Shown here piece by piece: positions 54,300-63,362 of a DNA stretch of 64,000 nt (the first letter of the stretch is position 1; each line of letters starts with the position of its first letter). Source of the DNA: Lysobacterales bacterium (lineage in GTDB: Bacteria; Pseudomonadota; Gammaproteobacteria; Xanthomonadales; SZUA-5); assembly GCA_022844135.1 (NCBI GenBank), contig JALHMG010000012.1, positions 1-64,000 of the forward strand, in the 5' to 3' direction. Both the position numbers and the translations under genes were made by a program. The notes below the pieces were generated by a model. That model was not told where the DNA came from. It was given only the letters and a program-made list of their open reading frames with translations, and did not search any database.

Positions 54300-54549
54300 C
54301 CCGCATATTTCATGAGGTCGCGATGAAATGGCTTAGTTTCGTTGTTACAGCCCGGAAATCATCGAGTTGGTAGTACTGACAAAGTGTTCGCTGCCATTTC
54401 CTCGCTAACACGGCCCTCGCTCGTTCTTTGCGCCGGACTCTTCGTTGCTCGTCGTCGCAATGGAACAACCATTCCTTCTCCTCCCGCCTCGATTCCGGCG
54501 CAAAGCCCTTCGCGATCTTCCGTGTTCCCTCATGAAATATGCGGGCTAG
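54296..54549. mobile_element. CTAG-bounded structured MITE-like element, copy C
   Basis: 254 bases with perfect 22-bp terminal inverted repeats (54296-54317, 54528-54549) beginning and ending CTAG. Next come AACACGG/CCGTGTT, stem TTGCGCCGGA/TCCGGCGCAA (54428-54437, 54494-54503), conserved GTTGCTCGTCGTCGC (54444-54458), hairpin AATGG/CCATT (54459-54473) and CCTTCTCCTCCCGCCTCG. Stem positions match those of copies A and B, but bases differ on both sides together. Confidence 0.75.
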
Positions 54550-54654
54550 CTCGATGTGAGAAACGGCGTTTTTCAAGTCGCGAGTCCGGCGCAAGTCCGG
54601 GCTCGCTCTGCATCGATCAAACGCCGTGCTTGATCGATGTGCGAACCGTCCATG
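54546..54654. repeat. CTAG-ended palindrome mosaic, inverted diverged copy
   Basis: On the minus strand this is the same order as 25526-25654: CCATGGACGGTTCGC, CATCGATCAAGCAC...GTTTGATCGATG, GCGAGCCCGG...CCGGACTCGC, TTGAAAAACG...CGTTTCTCA, CATCGAGCTAG. The second hairpin has matching changes on both arms relative to the 25.5-kb copy (TTGATCAA to TCGATCAA, with TTGATCAA to TTGATCGA). Shares its CTAG with element C. Confidence 0.75.
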
Positions 54655-54747
54655 GCGACGCATTCACGCTTAGCGTCGTCCTGCGATTGATGAGTCGCGG
54701 GCGCAACGTCGGCATACTGCGCTGCTTCGCGCGCTGATCGAATCGCT

Positions 54748-55689
54748 ATGTCCGCAAACTGGTCCGACTATTGGGCGCAAGGTGCCCTGCATTCCTGCGT
54801 TGGCAGCTTTAAGGGCAACTATGGCGGCGCCATAGCGTCGTTTTGGAACGAGGTTTTTGTCGGGCTGAAGCCGGGCGCGCGTGTGCTCGATATCGCCACG
54901 GGCAATGGCGCCTTGCCCGCGTTGCTGATGGCCGCACGCGAGGCAAATGTGACTTGCGAGGCGATTGATCTGGCGACGATCAAACCGCCCTTTGCGATTT
55001 TGCCCGAGTGGCGCGAGCGACTGGTTTTTCGCAGTCAAATAGATTGCTCAGCGCTGCCGTATTCCGACAGCACGTTTGATCTCTGCATCAGTCAGTACGG
55101 CATCGAGTACGCCGGCCTTGCCGCGGCGCGCGAAGTTTCGCGGGTGCTGAAACCTGGAGGAGAGATCGCGCTTGTTGTGCATCATGTTGACTCGCTGCCG
55201 GTGCGGATTGCGCAGGAGGAAACACGGCACGGGAACTTTCTGCTCGCGCCCGATGGCTTGTTCGCCAGCGCAGCCGCTATGTTGGAACCGCTGTCGTTGC
55301 TGGGTCAGCCCGGCGGCGCAGAGCGATTGCGCGGCAACGCCAAAGCTGAGCGCACGCGCAATCGATTCAACCAGGCGATGCAGGCGCTGGAGCTTCGCGC
55401 GGCGAGCAGCGGAACGCCGGATCTCTTGCACGAGCAGCAAGCGCAGATCGGCGAACTTTGTCGGGCCACGCCGCGCCTTGGGATGATTGCCGCCAATTTG
55501 CGACTGAAGGCCATCCGCACTGCGCTCGACGCTCACCTGGCGCGCCAGATCGATCTCGCGTCGGCAGCGAAAACGACCGAGGGTCTGGCTCAACTGGTGG
55601 AGGCGTGCGGCTGCGCAGCGACCTCCGTTGAGGCTCTGCATGTCGACGGCGCGCTATTCGGTTGGGCGGTTTTGGGCCGAAAGCATTAA
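54748..55689 (+). CDS. class I SAM-dependent methyltransferase
   Basis: 313 residues. SAM-binding motif I ARVLDIATGNGALPALLMAA, motif II/III region FDLCISQYGIEYAGL and VLKPGGEIALVVHH (post-II strand). The C-terminal 130 residues are helical and specific to this protein. Cytoplasmic. The substrate is unknown. It stands alone after the hairpin elements, with about 90 bases upstream that carry no clear promoter. Confidence 0.88.
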   Translation: MSANWSDYWAQGALHSCVGSFKGNYGGAIASFWNEVFVGLKPGARVLDIATGNGALPALLMAAREANVTCEAIDLATIKPPFAILPEWRERLVFRSQIDCSALPYSDSTFDLCISQYGIEYAGLAAAREVSRVLKPGGEIALVVHHVDSLPVRIAQEETRHGNFLLAPDGLFASAAAMLEPLSLLGQPGGAERLRGNAKAERTRNRFNQAMQALELRAASSGTPDLLHEQQAQIGELCRATPRLGMIAANLRLKAIRTALDAHLARQIDLASAAKTTEGLAQLVEACGCAATSVEALHVDGALFGWAVLGRKH

Positions 55690-55767
55690 GCAAAGTTCAG
55701 CCTCACCCTGCGCAGTTTTCATAAACGCAGGACTACACTCGCCACAGTTCGACAAGCGAGAGAGTTC

Positions 55768-56145
55768 ATGAAGAATGCAATGGGCAGAGCTTTGATCGCA
55801 GCCATGGCGCTTTTCAGCGCCGGCGCGATGGCAGCCGACAAGGGCACCGTAACCAGCGTTTTGTCGCGAGACAGCGAGCGCTACTACGCGGTGAATTTCA
55901 TCAGCGTCGATGGCGAAAACTTGCCGGCAGGACAGAGTCTGCTGAATCTGGCGCCGGGCAAGCGGCGCATTGGCATTGTGGCGTTGATCGAGAGCAGTAA
56001 CGCGATCAAGACCATCTCTCGCCGCGATCGCTCACCGCCGCGCTATGTTGAGATCGAAGTCGTCGCAGGAAAGCGCTACCGCGTCGGCGCCAAGGTCTCT
56101 GATGTGGTCAATCAGACCTGGGCGCCGGTGATCGAGTATCGATGA
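55768..56145 (+). CDS. small exported protein of unknown function
   Basis: 125 residues, signal peptide MGRALIAAMALFSAGAMAAD. The mature part has PAGQSLLNLAPGKRRIGIVA and RDRSPPRYVEIEVVAGKRYR, suggesting a small beta-sandwich like those of lipid- or metal-handling periplasmic proteins. No family named. Converges with the next gene (four bases between stops). Confidence 0.6.
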   Translation: MKNAMGRALIAAMALFSAGAMAADKGTVTSVLSRDSERYYAVNFISVDGENLPAGQSLLNLAPGKRRIGIVALIESSNAIKTISRRDRSPPRYVEIEVVAGKRYRVGAKVSDVVNQTWAPVIEYR

Positions 56146-56149
56146 ACGA

Positions 56150-56644
56150 TCAGCGAATCCGCTTGACCAAGGTCGAGCGGTTCGCGCCCTCAACCTTCAA
56201 GCGCCAGGATCCGAACGCGCCGGGCGTGATCGTTACCTCTGGCGACTCCGCAGTGAACGGGAAACGATCCTCTTCGGTTTGCTGCCACACCTGGCCATTG
56301 TCGAGCACGAATTCGGTCTTGCCGAACCAACCTTTGAAAGTGCCGTTAATGCGGCTCACAACCTTGTCTCGCCGTGCGTTCTCGAATCCTACAGTGTCGG
56401 TATTGACGCCAGGCGCGACCGGCGCTGCGGCGGCTTGAGCGGCGAGCGCCGGGTCGGCGAGGCGCACGTTGCGTTCGATCCAGGCGTTGAGCGTGCGCAA
56501 TTCTTCGTCCGACAACTTGTCCAGGCCTGCCTCGCGAAAGTCTTTTGCGGTCATGCGCTCTTCCAAAGAAGAGAACGACTGGCTTTGCGCGAACGCAAAG
56601 GTCGAGAAGGCGAGAGTGGCGAACGCGAAAGTGAGAGACCGCAT
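56150..56644 (-). CDS. exported protein of unknown function (Lysobacterales type)
   Basis: 164 residues, signal peptide MRSLTFAFATLAFSTFAFAQ. The N-terminal MTAKDFREAGLDKLSDEELR and LNAWIERNV form a short helical hairpin. The C-terminal half is beta (INGTFKGWFGKTEFVLDNGQ, VTITPGAFGSWRLKVEG), resembling an SH3-like barrel. I recall similar small secreted proteins in xanthomonads, but no function is known to me. Confidence 0.7.
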   Translation of the reverse strand: MRSLTFAFATLAFSTFAFAQSQSFSSLEERMTAKDFREAGLDKLSDEELRTLNAWIERNVRLADPALAAQAAAAPVAPGVNTDTVGFENARRDKVVSRINGTFKGWFGKTEFVLDNGQVWQQTEEDRFPFTAESPEVTITPGAFGSWRLKVEGANRSTLVKRIR

Positions 56645-56721
56645 GGCTTTCCTGGCAGAGATTGCAAGCCTCTAAGTCTATCGCTTACAGCCGCGCCTCG
56701 TCGCTTGGCGCTAATGCCGAT

Positions 56722-57648
56722 TCAGCTCGGCTTGCGCGGCATCGCGACGCCCGGCGCGGGGCGTTCATGAAGCACTTCCCGACGGAAAGCGTACAAGCTC
56801 GCCGGACGTCCGCGATGGCCGCGCACGGACGCACCAACGGGGGTGACCAGTTGCGTATCGGCCATGAGGCGCCGGAAGTTTTGTGTGTGCAGAGCGCGAC
56901 CGGCCAGCGCCTCAACGCACGACTGCAACTCGCTGAGCGTGAACTGTGCCGGCAGCAGCTCGAATACCACAGGCCGATACTTGAGTTTGCCGCGCAATCG
57001 GCCCAGCGCTGTTGCCAACATGCGTCGGTGATCGGCAGCCATTGGTGTGCCGATGCCGGTCGCCGAACCGTTTTCGGCGAGCAAGCCGCCTTCCCACATC
57101 AACTCATAACGTTCAAGCACGCGCTCGCGATCCCAAGGTCGCCCGGCGAGCCCGAAACATTGCGCCAGACGCTCTGAGCGCGCTGCCTGGCCGTGTGCCC
57201 AGCGATCCAGCGTCGAGACGATGCTTGTGGCGATAATCTCAGGAGGGCCGTCGCGCCAATCTTCCCAGGGCAAAAACTCATAGATATCGCGCCAGGCGGC
57301 GCCGGGTAGTGTTGCTGCGCCCTCGCGCATCAACGCCAGATACGCGATCGACAAGGCGCGCGGTCCCGCGGCGATACGCGCGCGATCGCCGAAGGTGTAC
57401 AACTGCTCGACATAGCCCAGCGCCAATCCCGCCTGTTCGGCGACGAACTGGCGGATACCGCGCTCAAGCGTAGCGTGCCGATCGACATCGAGCGGGCCGG
57501 ATGGCAAACGGTCGCCATCGACCGTGAGTACACGTGGCGCGCCGTTGGTCACGGCGACGATCAGTGCGTCGAGCGTTACCGCAATTTGCGTCTTTGTTTC
57601 GTCAACGTGCACGCGTAAACTCCGCGCCCCCGATTTGGTGGTGGCCAT
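56722..57648 (-). CDS. Nudix-domain NrtR-like NAD regulator
   Basis: 308 residues from ATG 57648, or 296 from GTG 57612. N-terminal Nudix-like domain: VTLDALIVAVTNGAPRVLTV, FVAEQAGLALGYVEQLYTFG and LSIAYLALMREG. A catalytic Nudix box (GX5EX7REUXEEXGU) is not intact, as is usual for regulators. The C-terminal winged-helix part reads FELLPAQFTLSELQSCVEAL then HTQNFRRLMADTQLV. This layout fits NrtR-type repressors of NAD biosynthesis genes, sensing ADP-ribose. Divergent from the endonuclease gene with very little space between starts. Confidence 0.8.
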   Translation of the reverse strand: MATTKSGARSLRVHVDETKTQIAVTLDALIVAVTNGAPRVLTVDGDRLPSGPLDVDRHATLERGIRQFVAEQAGLALGYVEQLYTFGDRARIAAGPRALSIAYLALMREGAATLPGAAWRDIYEFLPWEDWRDGPPEIIATSIVSTLDRWAHGQAARSERLAQCFGLAGRPWDRERVLERYELMWEGGLLAENGSATGIGTPMAADHRRMLATALGRLRGKLKYRPVVFELLPAQFTLSELQSCVEALAGRALHTQNFRRLMADTQLVTPVGASVRGHRGRPASLYAFRREVLHERPAPGVAMPRKPS

Positions 57649-57654
57649 TTGCCG

Positions 57655-59915
57655 ATGTCTTTCTCTCGCCTGTTTCTCGCGCTCGGTATCGTCGCCGCCG
57701 CAACCGCCCACGCCGATACAAACTACCATGCGCTCAGCGGTGGACCCTATGCGCAGAACTGGTCGAATGTCGATCTCATTACCACCGACGATATCTGGTC
57801 GGGTGTGCCTAGCATGGAAGGTTACCGGGGCGACAATCTGACGTCCGCCCAGGGCGCCGATCCACAAACGATTCTCGTGTTCGGTTCCAGTCCACTGGAC
57901 GTCAATGCCAATCGCACCGACCCGTCGGCGTTCAACACCGGTGGTGTAGTCGAAGTGCAAGGCGGCACCGAGATCGCCGGCAATCCCGTGGTTGGCTTCC
58001 AGGGCAGCAACACCGCTGATGCGCCGTTCTTGCTGCTGCGCCTGAACACGCAAGGCTGCGGCGCGATCAGCGTCAGTTACCTGCTGCGCGACATCGACAC
58101 CGCAGACAACGCGGTTGCCGGACAGCCGGTGGTGCTGCAAGCTCGGAGCGGCGAGAGCAGCGACTTCAGCAATGTGGCCAACACTTTCATTCAGACGGCG
58201 AATAACGGCGCAACCAGCAGCTTCAATGTCACACTGGATAGCGCCTTTCAAAACCAACCGCAGGTGCAATTGCGTTGGCTGACCACCAATGCTGCCGCCA
58301 GTTCTGACGCGCTGATCGGTGTCGACGACATCAATGTCAGCTGCGGCGGCGGCACCGACTTGCCACCGACCGTGAGTTCCACGCAGCCGGCTAATCTCGC
58401 CTCCAATGTCGGGCGCGATGCGAACATCGTCGTGCAATTCAGCGAACCGGTGCAAACCAACGGTACCTGGTTTGCCCTTAATTGCGCCAGCAGCGGCTCG
58501 GTGGCTTTCACGGTGTCAGGCGTCGGCAGTTCGCGAACGATCGATCCCACGTCCACGTTGGCGTTTGGCGAGCAGTGTACGGCAACGATTACGGCAGCGA
58601 ACGTCGTCGACCTCGACGGCACTCCGGATGCTATGGCCAACGACTTCAACTTCTCTTTTGCCACCGTCGCCGACCTGGCGCCGACGGTCGCCAGCACGAT
58701 CCCGGTCGACAACGCCGGCAATGTACCCATCGGCACTAATGTCACAGTGAACTTCAGCGAACCGGTGACCACCAGCGGCTCCTGGTATCAGATTCAATGT
58801 TCGGTGTCTGGCGCGCGCACCGCGGTCGCCAGCGGTGGCCCCCCAGTTACACGCTCGATATCAACGGAGATCTGCAGTTCGTCGAGAACTGCGTTGTGAC
58901 GCTGGAGGACACGCTGATCGTCGATCAGGATGGCGTTCCGAACGCGCTGACCAGCGACTACGTATTCGACTTCACCACGGCGATGTCGGGCGCCAATTAC
59001 TACTCGAGCGTAGACCCGACCAACGCAACCACATTGCGCACCACGTTGCATGCGCTGATCGACGATCACACGGCCTATCGCTACTCCATCGGCACCAATA
59101 CCTGCAACCTGCAGGCGCCCAGCACGGCATTGTGCGATGTCTGGGACATTCTCGAAGCCGCCGATCAAGATCCGGCAAACCCGGCCCGTGTGCTGGACGT
59201 TTACCGCAATCGGTCTTACGCCAAGATCACCGATCGCTCTGGCGCCACCGGCCCCACCACCTATAACCGCGAACACACCTGGCCAAACTCGTTAGGTTTC
59301 AACGATTTGTCGGGCGTCGATGCCAACAACAATCCGTACTCGCCATACGTCGATGCGCACATGCTGTACGCCTCGGCATCGGACTACAACTCCAATCGAG
59401 GCAACAAGCCCTACGACAATTGCGGCGCAGGAACCTGCGCAGGCACTGAAAATCCGACGGATATCAACAACGGTGGCGGTGGTGGCACGGGTAGCTACCC
59501 TGGCGAATCGAACTGGCAACTCGGCACGGATGGCAATACCGGCAGCTACGAGGTCTGGCAGGCCCGCAAAGGCGATATGGCGCGCGCCATTCTTTACATG
59601 GATGTGCGCTACGAAGGCGGCACGCACGCCAACTCGCAGCCCGAGCCTGATTTGATTGTCACCAATAACCGCAGCCTCATCAACAACACGCCTTCGGGGC
59701 AGGTGCCGACGGAAGGTTATATGGGTGTGTTGTCGACGTTGATCGCCTGGCATCTCGCCGATCCGCCGAACGCACAAGAGGTTTTGCGTAACGAGGTGGT
59801 CTTCAGCTTTCAGGGCAATCGCAATCCGTTTATCGATCATCCCGAGTGGGTTGCGTGCCTCTGGCAGAATCAATGTGCGCTTCCCGAAACGGTGTTTGCG
59901 AACGGCTTCGAATGA
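57655..59915 (+). CDS. secreted endonuclease I family protein, frameshifted at a C run
   Basis: Two overlapping frames join into one protein of about 752 residues. The first (57655-58840) has a signal peptide (FSRLFLALGIVAAATAHA), a beta-sandwich and two Big_5/SbsA-like Ig domains (PPTVSSTQPANLASNVGRD; VVQFSEPVQ). The second (to 59915) continues with YTLDINGDLQFVENCVVTL, then the endonuclease I domain: TYNREHTWPNSLG (catalytic His), DAHMLYASASDYNSNRGN and KGDMARAILYMDVRYEG. It ends PETVFANGFE. The frames meet at a run of six C (58839-58844), where seven would keep the frame. Sequencing error, slippage or a real mutation are all possible. Extracellular nuclease if expressed. Confidence 0.85.
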
Positions 59916-59922
59916 GAACGAG

Positions 59923-60297
59923 CTATCGACCGATCAGGAAAGCGCCAAGCACCGCACGCCCCTCGCCGCTGAGGACGTTGTAAGTGCGCGCTGCGGCGTC
60001 GGTGCTCATGGCTTCAAGGCCAACGCCCGCGCGCAGCACGTGCGCCTGCAGCGTGGGCGGTGCAAGACGGTGTTTGCGGCCCGTGCCAAGCAAGATCACG
60101 TCGGGCTTCAATGCCAAAAGCGGATCGATTGCGCTCGTTGTGAGTTCATCGAACGCAGCAATCGTCCATTCTCCTTGCTGTTGGCCGAAAACCCAAAAAC
60201 TCTTTTCGATCCAAGTATTGCCGATCCGCACGCGCTCGCCATCTACCCCCGTGACGCTCAATGCGTGTTCCGGCTGATGCCAGGTCAATCCACTCAT
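59923..60297 (-). CDS. Mth938-like domain (DUF498/NDUFAF3-type) protein
   Basis: 124 residues. ALKPDVILLGTGRKHRLAPP, then GLEAMSTDAAARTYNVLSGE and GRAVLGAFLIGR are the conserved core of the Mth938-like fold, shared with the mitochondrial complex I assembly factor NDUFAF3. The bacterial role is unsettled. Cytoplasmic. Overlaps the stop of yhbY by four bases (ATGA), so translationally coupled. Confidence 0.87.
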   Translation of the reverse strand: MSGLTWHQPEHALSVTGVDGERVRIGNTWIEKSFWVFGQQQGEWTIAAFDELTTSAIDPLLALKPDVILLGTGRKHRLAPPTLQAHVLRAGVGLEAMSTDAAARTYNVLSGEGRAVLGAFLIGR

Positions 60298-60590
60298 GTC
60301 GGCAACATGAGCTTCGGAGCGTCTGCGTTGCGGCGATACAAGGCGACCACATGCCCGATTTCCTGCACCACGATGGCGCCAGTTTGTGCAACCATGTCGG
60401 CGATTAGCGCCTTGCGCGCTGCGCGATCCTCGGCGGTCACCCGCACTTTAATCAGCTCGTGCACATCCAGGGCGATCTCGATTTCCTTGAGCACTGTTGG
60501 CGCCAGTCCGCGTTCCGCAACCATCACCACGGGTTTGAGCGCATGCGCCGACGAGCGAAGAAAGCGTTTTTGAGCAGCGCTGATGGGCAT
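60294..60590 (-). CDS. yhbY: ribosome assembly RNA-binding protein YhbY (CRM domain)
   Basis: 98 residues. AQKRFLRSSAHALKPVVMVA, then ERGLAPTVLKEIEIALDVHE and LIKVRV form the CRM fold with its GxxG-type loop. Binds pre-50S particles in the cytoplasm. As in many gammaproteobacteria it is divergent from rlmE-ftsH. Confidence 0.95.
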   Translation of the reverse strand: MPISAAQKRFLRSSAHALKPVVMVAERGLAPTVLKEIEIALDVHELIKVRVTAEDRAARKALIADMVAQTGAIVVQEIGHVVALYRRNADAPKLMLPT

Positions 60591-60795
60591 GGCGAATGGC
60601 GCGTGTGGGGCGGGGAGGGGGAGGCTATCATGCGGCAGTTTTTGGTTGCTGGTTGTTGGTTCAGGCGCAAACTCTGAACATTAGAAGCAGAGGCACCTGA
60701 TCGCCGTTTTCGCGGGAATGACGAGATCCTGAAATCTGCGACCGCATTCTGGAACCAAGTTTCAATAAAGACCCAATAACCAAGAACCGAAGAGA
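60591..60795. promoter_or_regulatory. yhbY / rlmE divergent intergenic region
   Basis: About 200 bases that must hold promoters for both directions. Degenerate GGTT-rich repeats (60643-60662) face their complement AACCAAGAACC (60778-60788). No confident -35/-10 could be assigned; a heat-shock promoter was looked for because ftsH is in this operon, but none was convincing. Confidence 0.4.
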
Positions 60796-61443
60796 ATGCC
60801 GCGCAGCAAATCGAGCGCCCGATGGTTAGCTGAGCACTTCCGCGATCCCTTCGTGAAGCGAGCGCACGTTGAGGGAATGCGCTCGCGCGCGGCGTATAAG
60901 CTTGAGGAGCTTTTGGAACGCGACTTGCTTCTGAAGCCTGGCATGAGCATCGTAGATCTGGGCGCGGCGCCGGGCGGGTGGAGCCAGGTGGCTGCCGATC
61001 GGTTGCGCGGCAAGGGTCGGGTGGTGGGCCTGGATATCTTGCCTATGGCGGAATTGCCGGGTGTGGAATTCTTGCAGGGTGACTTCACCAGTGACGAAAC
61101 CCTGAATCGATTGCAGAGTACGCTCGGTAGTGAGAAGGTGGACCTTGTGATGTCGGACATGGCCCCCAACATGAGCGGCGTAGGTGCAGTCGATCAGGAC
61201 CGATCGATGGTGCTGGTAGAACTGGCGTTGGATTTCGCCAGGCAAACGCTCAAGACCAAGGGTGCTTTCTTAGTAAAGGTGTTTCAGGGTGAGGGCTTTG
61301 ACGCTTTGGTGAAGGAACTTCGCGCAGACTTTGCGCGAGTGTTGATCCGAAAGCCTAAGGCGTCGCGGTCGCGGAGTCGCGAGGTGTATATCCTCGCCAT
61401 GGATTTCAAAGCGCGAGCCGGACTTGCGCCAGGAGCGAAGTAA
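60796..61443 (+). CDS. rlmE: 23S rRNA 2'-O-ribose U2552 methyltransferase RlmE
   Basis: 215 residues. The FtsJ fold is clear: [20 protein letters not shown] (catalytic Lys), [20 protein letters not shown] (SAM loop), [13 protein letters not shown] (catalytic Asp) and [15 protein letters not shown] (catalytic Lys) with final Glu in [15 protein letters not shown] tetrad intact. Methylates U2552 in the A loop of 23S rRNA. One base from ftsH. Confidence 0.97.
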   Translation: MPRSKSSARWLAEHFRDPFVKRAHVEGMRSRAAYKLEELLERDLLLKPGMSIVDLGAAPGGWSQVAADRLRGKGRVVGLDILPMAELPGVEFLQGDFTSDETLNRLQSTLGSEKVDLVMSDMAPNMSGVGAVDQDRSMVLVELALDFARQTLKTKGAFLVKVFQGEGFDALVKELRADFARVLIRKPKASRSRSREVYILAMDFKARAGLAPGAK

Positions 61444-61444
61444 A

Positions 61445-63346
61445 GTGAACGATCTTGCAAAGAACCTGCTGCTGTGGGTGGTCATTGGACTGGTGCTGCT
61501 GGGCGTGTTCAGGAGCTTCGGGACAACCGCGCCCGCTCAAGCCATGTCGTACTCGGATTTCCTGGCCAAGGTCGAGCGCGATCAAATCCAGGAAGTTCGC
61601 ATCGATGCGGACCGCAAGATGAGCGGTAAGCAACAAGACGGCACCGGATTCGAGCTTTACGCACCGGACGACCCACGTCTCGTCGAAACGCTGATCGCCA
61701 ACAATGTCAAAGTGACGCAAGCGGCGCCGGAGTCGGGCTTTACGCTGGTCGGACTGCTGCTGAACCTCTTGCCGGTGTTTTTGTTGATCGGTTTTTGGAT
61801 TTTTGTGATGCGCCAGATGCAAGGCGGCGGCGCCGGTCGCGGCGCGATGTCCTTCGGCAAGAGCCGAGCGCGCCTCCAGGGCGAAGATCAGGTCAAGATT
61901 ACGTTTGCCGATGTCGCCGGTGTGGATGAAGCCAAGGGCGAGGTCAGCGAGCTGGTTGATTTTCTGCGCGACCCCGGCAAGTTTCAGAAGCTCGGCGGCA
62001 AGATTCCGCGTGGCGTGCTGATGGTCGGCCCGCCGGGCACTGGCAAGACGCTGCTGGCCAAGGCCATCGCTGGCGAGGCCAAAGTGCCGTTCTTCATCAT
62101 CTCAGGCTCAGACTTTGTGGAGATGTTTGTCGGCGTCGGCGCCAGCCGCGTGCGCGATATGTTTGAGCAGGCCAAGAAACACGCGCCATGCATCATCTTC
62201 ATCGACGAAATCGACGCCGTTGGTCGCCATCGTGGCGCAGGTTTAGGCGGTGGACATGACGAGCGCGAACAAACGCTCAACCAATTGCTGGTCGAGATGG
62301 ATGGCTTTGAGGGTTCCGAAGGCATCATCGTGATTGCCGCAACCAATCGCCCGGACGTGCTCGATCCGGCGCTGTTGCGCCCTGGTCGCTTCGACCGTCA
62401 GGTTGTGGTTGGCCTCCCCGATGTACGCGGCCGCGAGCAGATCCTCAAAGTCCACATGCGCAAGGTGCCGTTGGCTGATGACGTTCGTCCGGTGTTGATT
62501 GCGCGCGGAACGCCGGGGTTCTCCGGCGCCGATCTGGCGAATCTGGTCAACGAAGCTGCGCTTTTTGCCGCGCGCGAAAATTGCCGCGATGTGGCAATGA
62601 CGCACTTCGAGAAAGCCAAAGACAAAATCATGATGGGCGCCGAGCGGCGTTCGATGGTTATGAGCGAGAAGGAAAAGCGCCTGACCGCATATCACGAAGC
62701 CGGCCATGCGATCGTCGGGCGCCTGGTGCCCGATCACGATCCGGTCTACAAAGTTACGATCATTCCGCGCGGTCGTGCGCTGGGTGTCACCATGTTCTTG
62801 CCCGAAGGCGATCGGTATTCGATGAACAAGGTCGAGATCAACTCCAAGCTGTGCTCTACCTACGGCGGTCGCATCGCCGAAGAGATCATCTTCGGCGCCG
62901 AGAACGTCACCAACGGCGCGTCGAGCGATATCGACTATGCGACGCGCCTGGCGCGCACAGCGGTCACGCAGTGGGGCCTCTCTAATCTGGGTCCAATTCG
63001 CTTCGGCGAGCAAGAAGAAGAGGTGTTCCTGGGTCGCTCGGTCACGCAGACGCGCGGTGTGTCTGGCGATACCGCCAGACAAATCGACGCCGAAATCCGG
63101 CGCATGCTGGACGAGGCCTACAACAGAGCGCGGGATCTGCTGAAGGCGAACACCGATAAGCTGCACGCGATGGCCGACGCGTTGATGAAGTATGAAACCA
63201 TCGATGTCACCCAAATCGATGCGATCATGGAAAACCGTGAAGTCCCGCCGCCGGCCGATTGGAAAGACGACGGCGGTGCGCCGTCGAGTCCAGGTCCCGG
63301 CACACCCGGCCCAGTGACCATCGCGGCGCCGGTGCCGCAGACCTAG
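61445..63346 (+). CDS. ftsH: ATP-dependent zinc metalloprotease FtsH
   Basis: About 633 residues from a GTG (61445) with AGGAG upstream inside the end of rlmE. Two N-terminal membrane segments ([33 protein letters not shown]) flank a periplasmic domain. AAA ATPase: Walker [18 protein letters not shown] (about residue 196), pore [15 protein letters not shown], Walker [12 protein letters not shown], second region of homology [20 protein letters not shown]. Zinc motif [11 protein letters not shown] (about 416). Ends Pro-rich. Inner-membrane hexamer that degrades misfolded membrane proteins and regulators such as LpxC and sigma-32. Confidence 0.98.
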   Translation: MNDLAKNLLLWVVIGLVLLGVFRSFGTTAPAQAMSYSDFLAKVERDQIQEVRIDADRKMSGKQQDGTGFELYAPDDPRLVETLIANNVKVTQAAPESGFTLVGLLLNLLPVFLLIGFWIFVMRQMQGGGAGRGAMSFGKSRARLQGEDQVKITFADVAGVDEAKGEVSELVDFLRDPGKFQKLGGKIPRGVLMVGPPGTGKTLLAKAIAGEAKVPFFIISGSDFVEMFVGVGASRVRDMFEQAKKHAPCIIFIDEIDAVGRHRGAGLGGGHDEREQTLNQLLVEMDGFEGSEGIIVIAATNRPDVLDPALLRPGRFDRQVVVGLPDVRGREQILKVHMRKVPLADDVRPVLIARGTPGFSGADLANLVNEAALFAARENCRDVAMTHFEKAKDKIMMGAERRSMVMSEKEKRLTAYHEAGHAIVGRLVPDHDPVYKVTIIPRGRALGVTMFLPEGDRYSMNKVEINSKLCSTYGGRIAEEIIFGAENVTNGASSDIDYATRLARTAVTQWGLSNLGPIRFGEQEEEVFLGRSVTQTRGVSGDTARQIDAEIRRMLDEAYNRARDLLKANTDKLHAMADALMKYETIDVTQIDAIMENREVPPPADWKDDGGAPSSPGPGTPGPVTIAAPVPQT

Positions 63347-63362
63347 AATCCAAACGCCAGCC

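Noticed and set aside
60720-60795. Heat-shock promoter ahead of rlmE-ftsH
   Set aside because: CCTGAAAT with CCGCATTC has too short a spacing and poor -10 match to the sigma-32 consensus.
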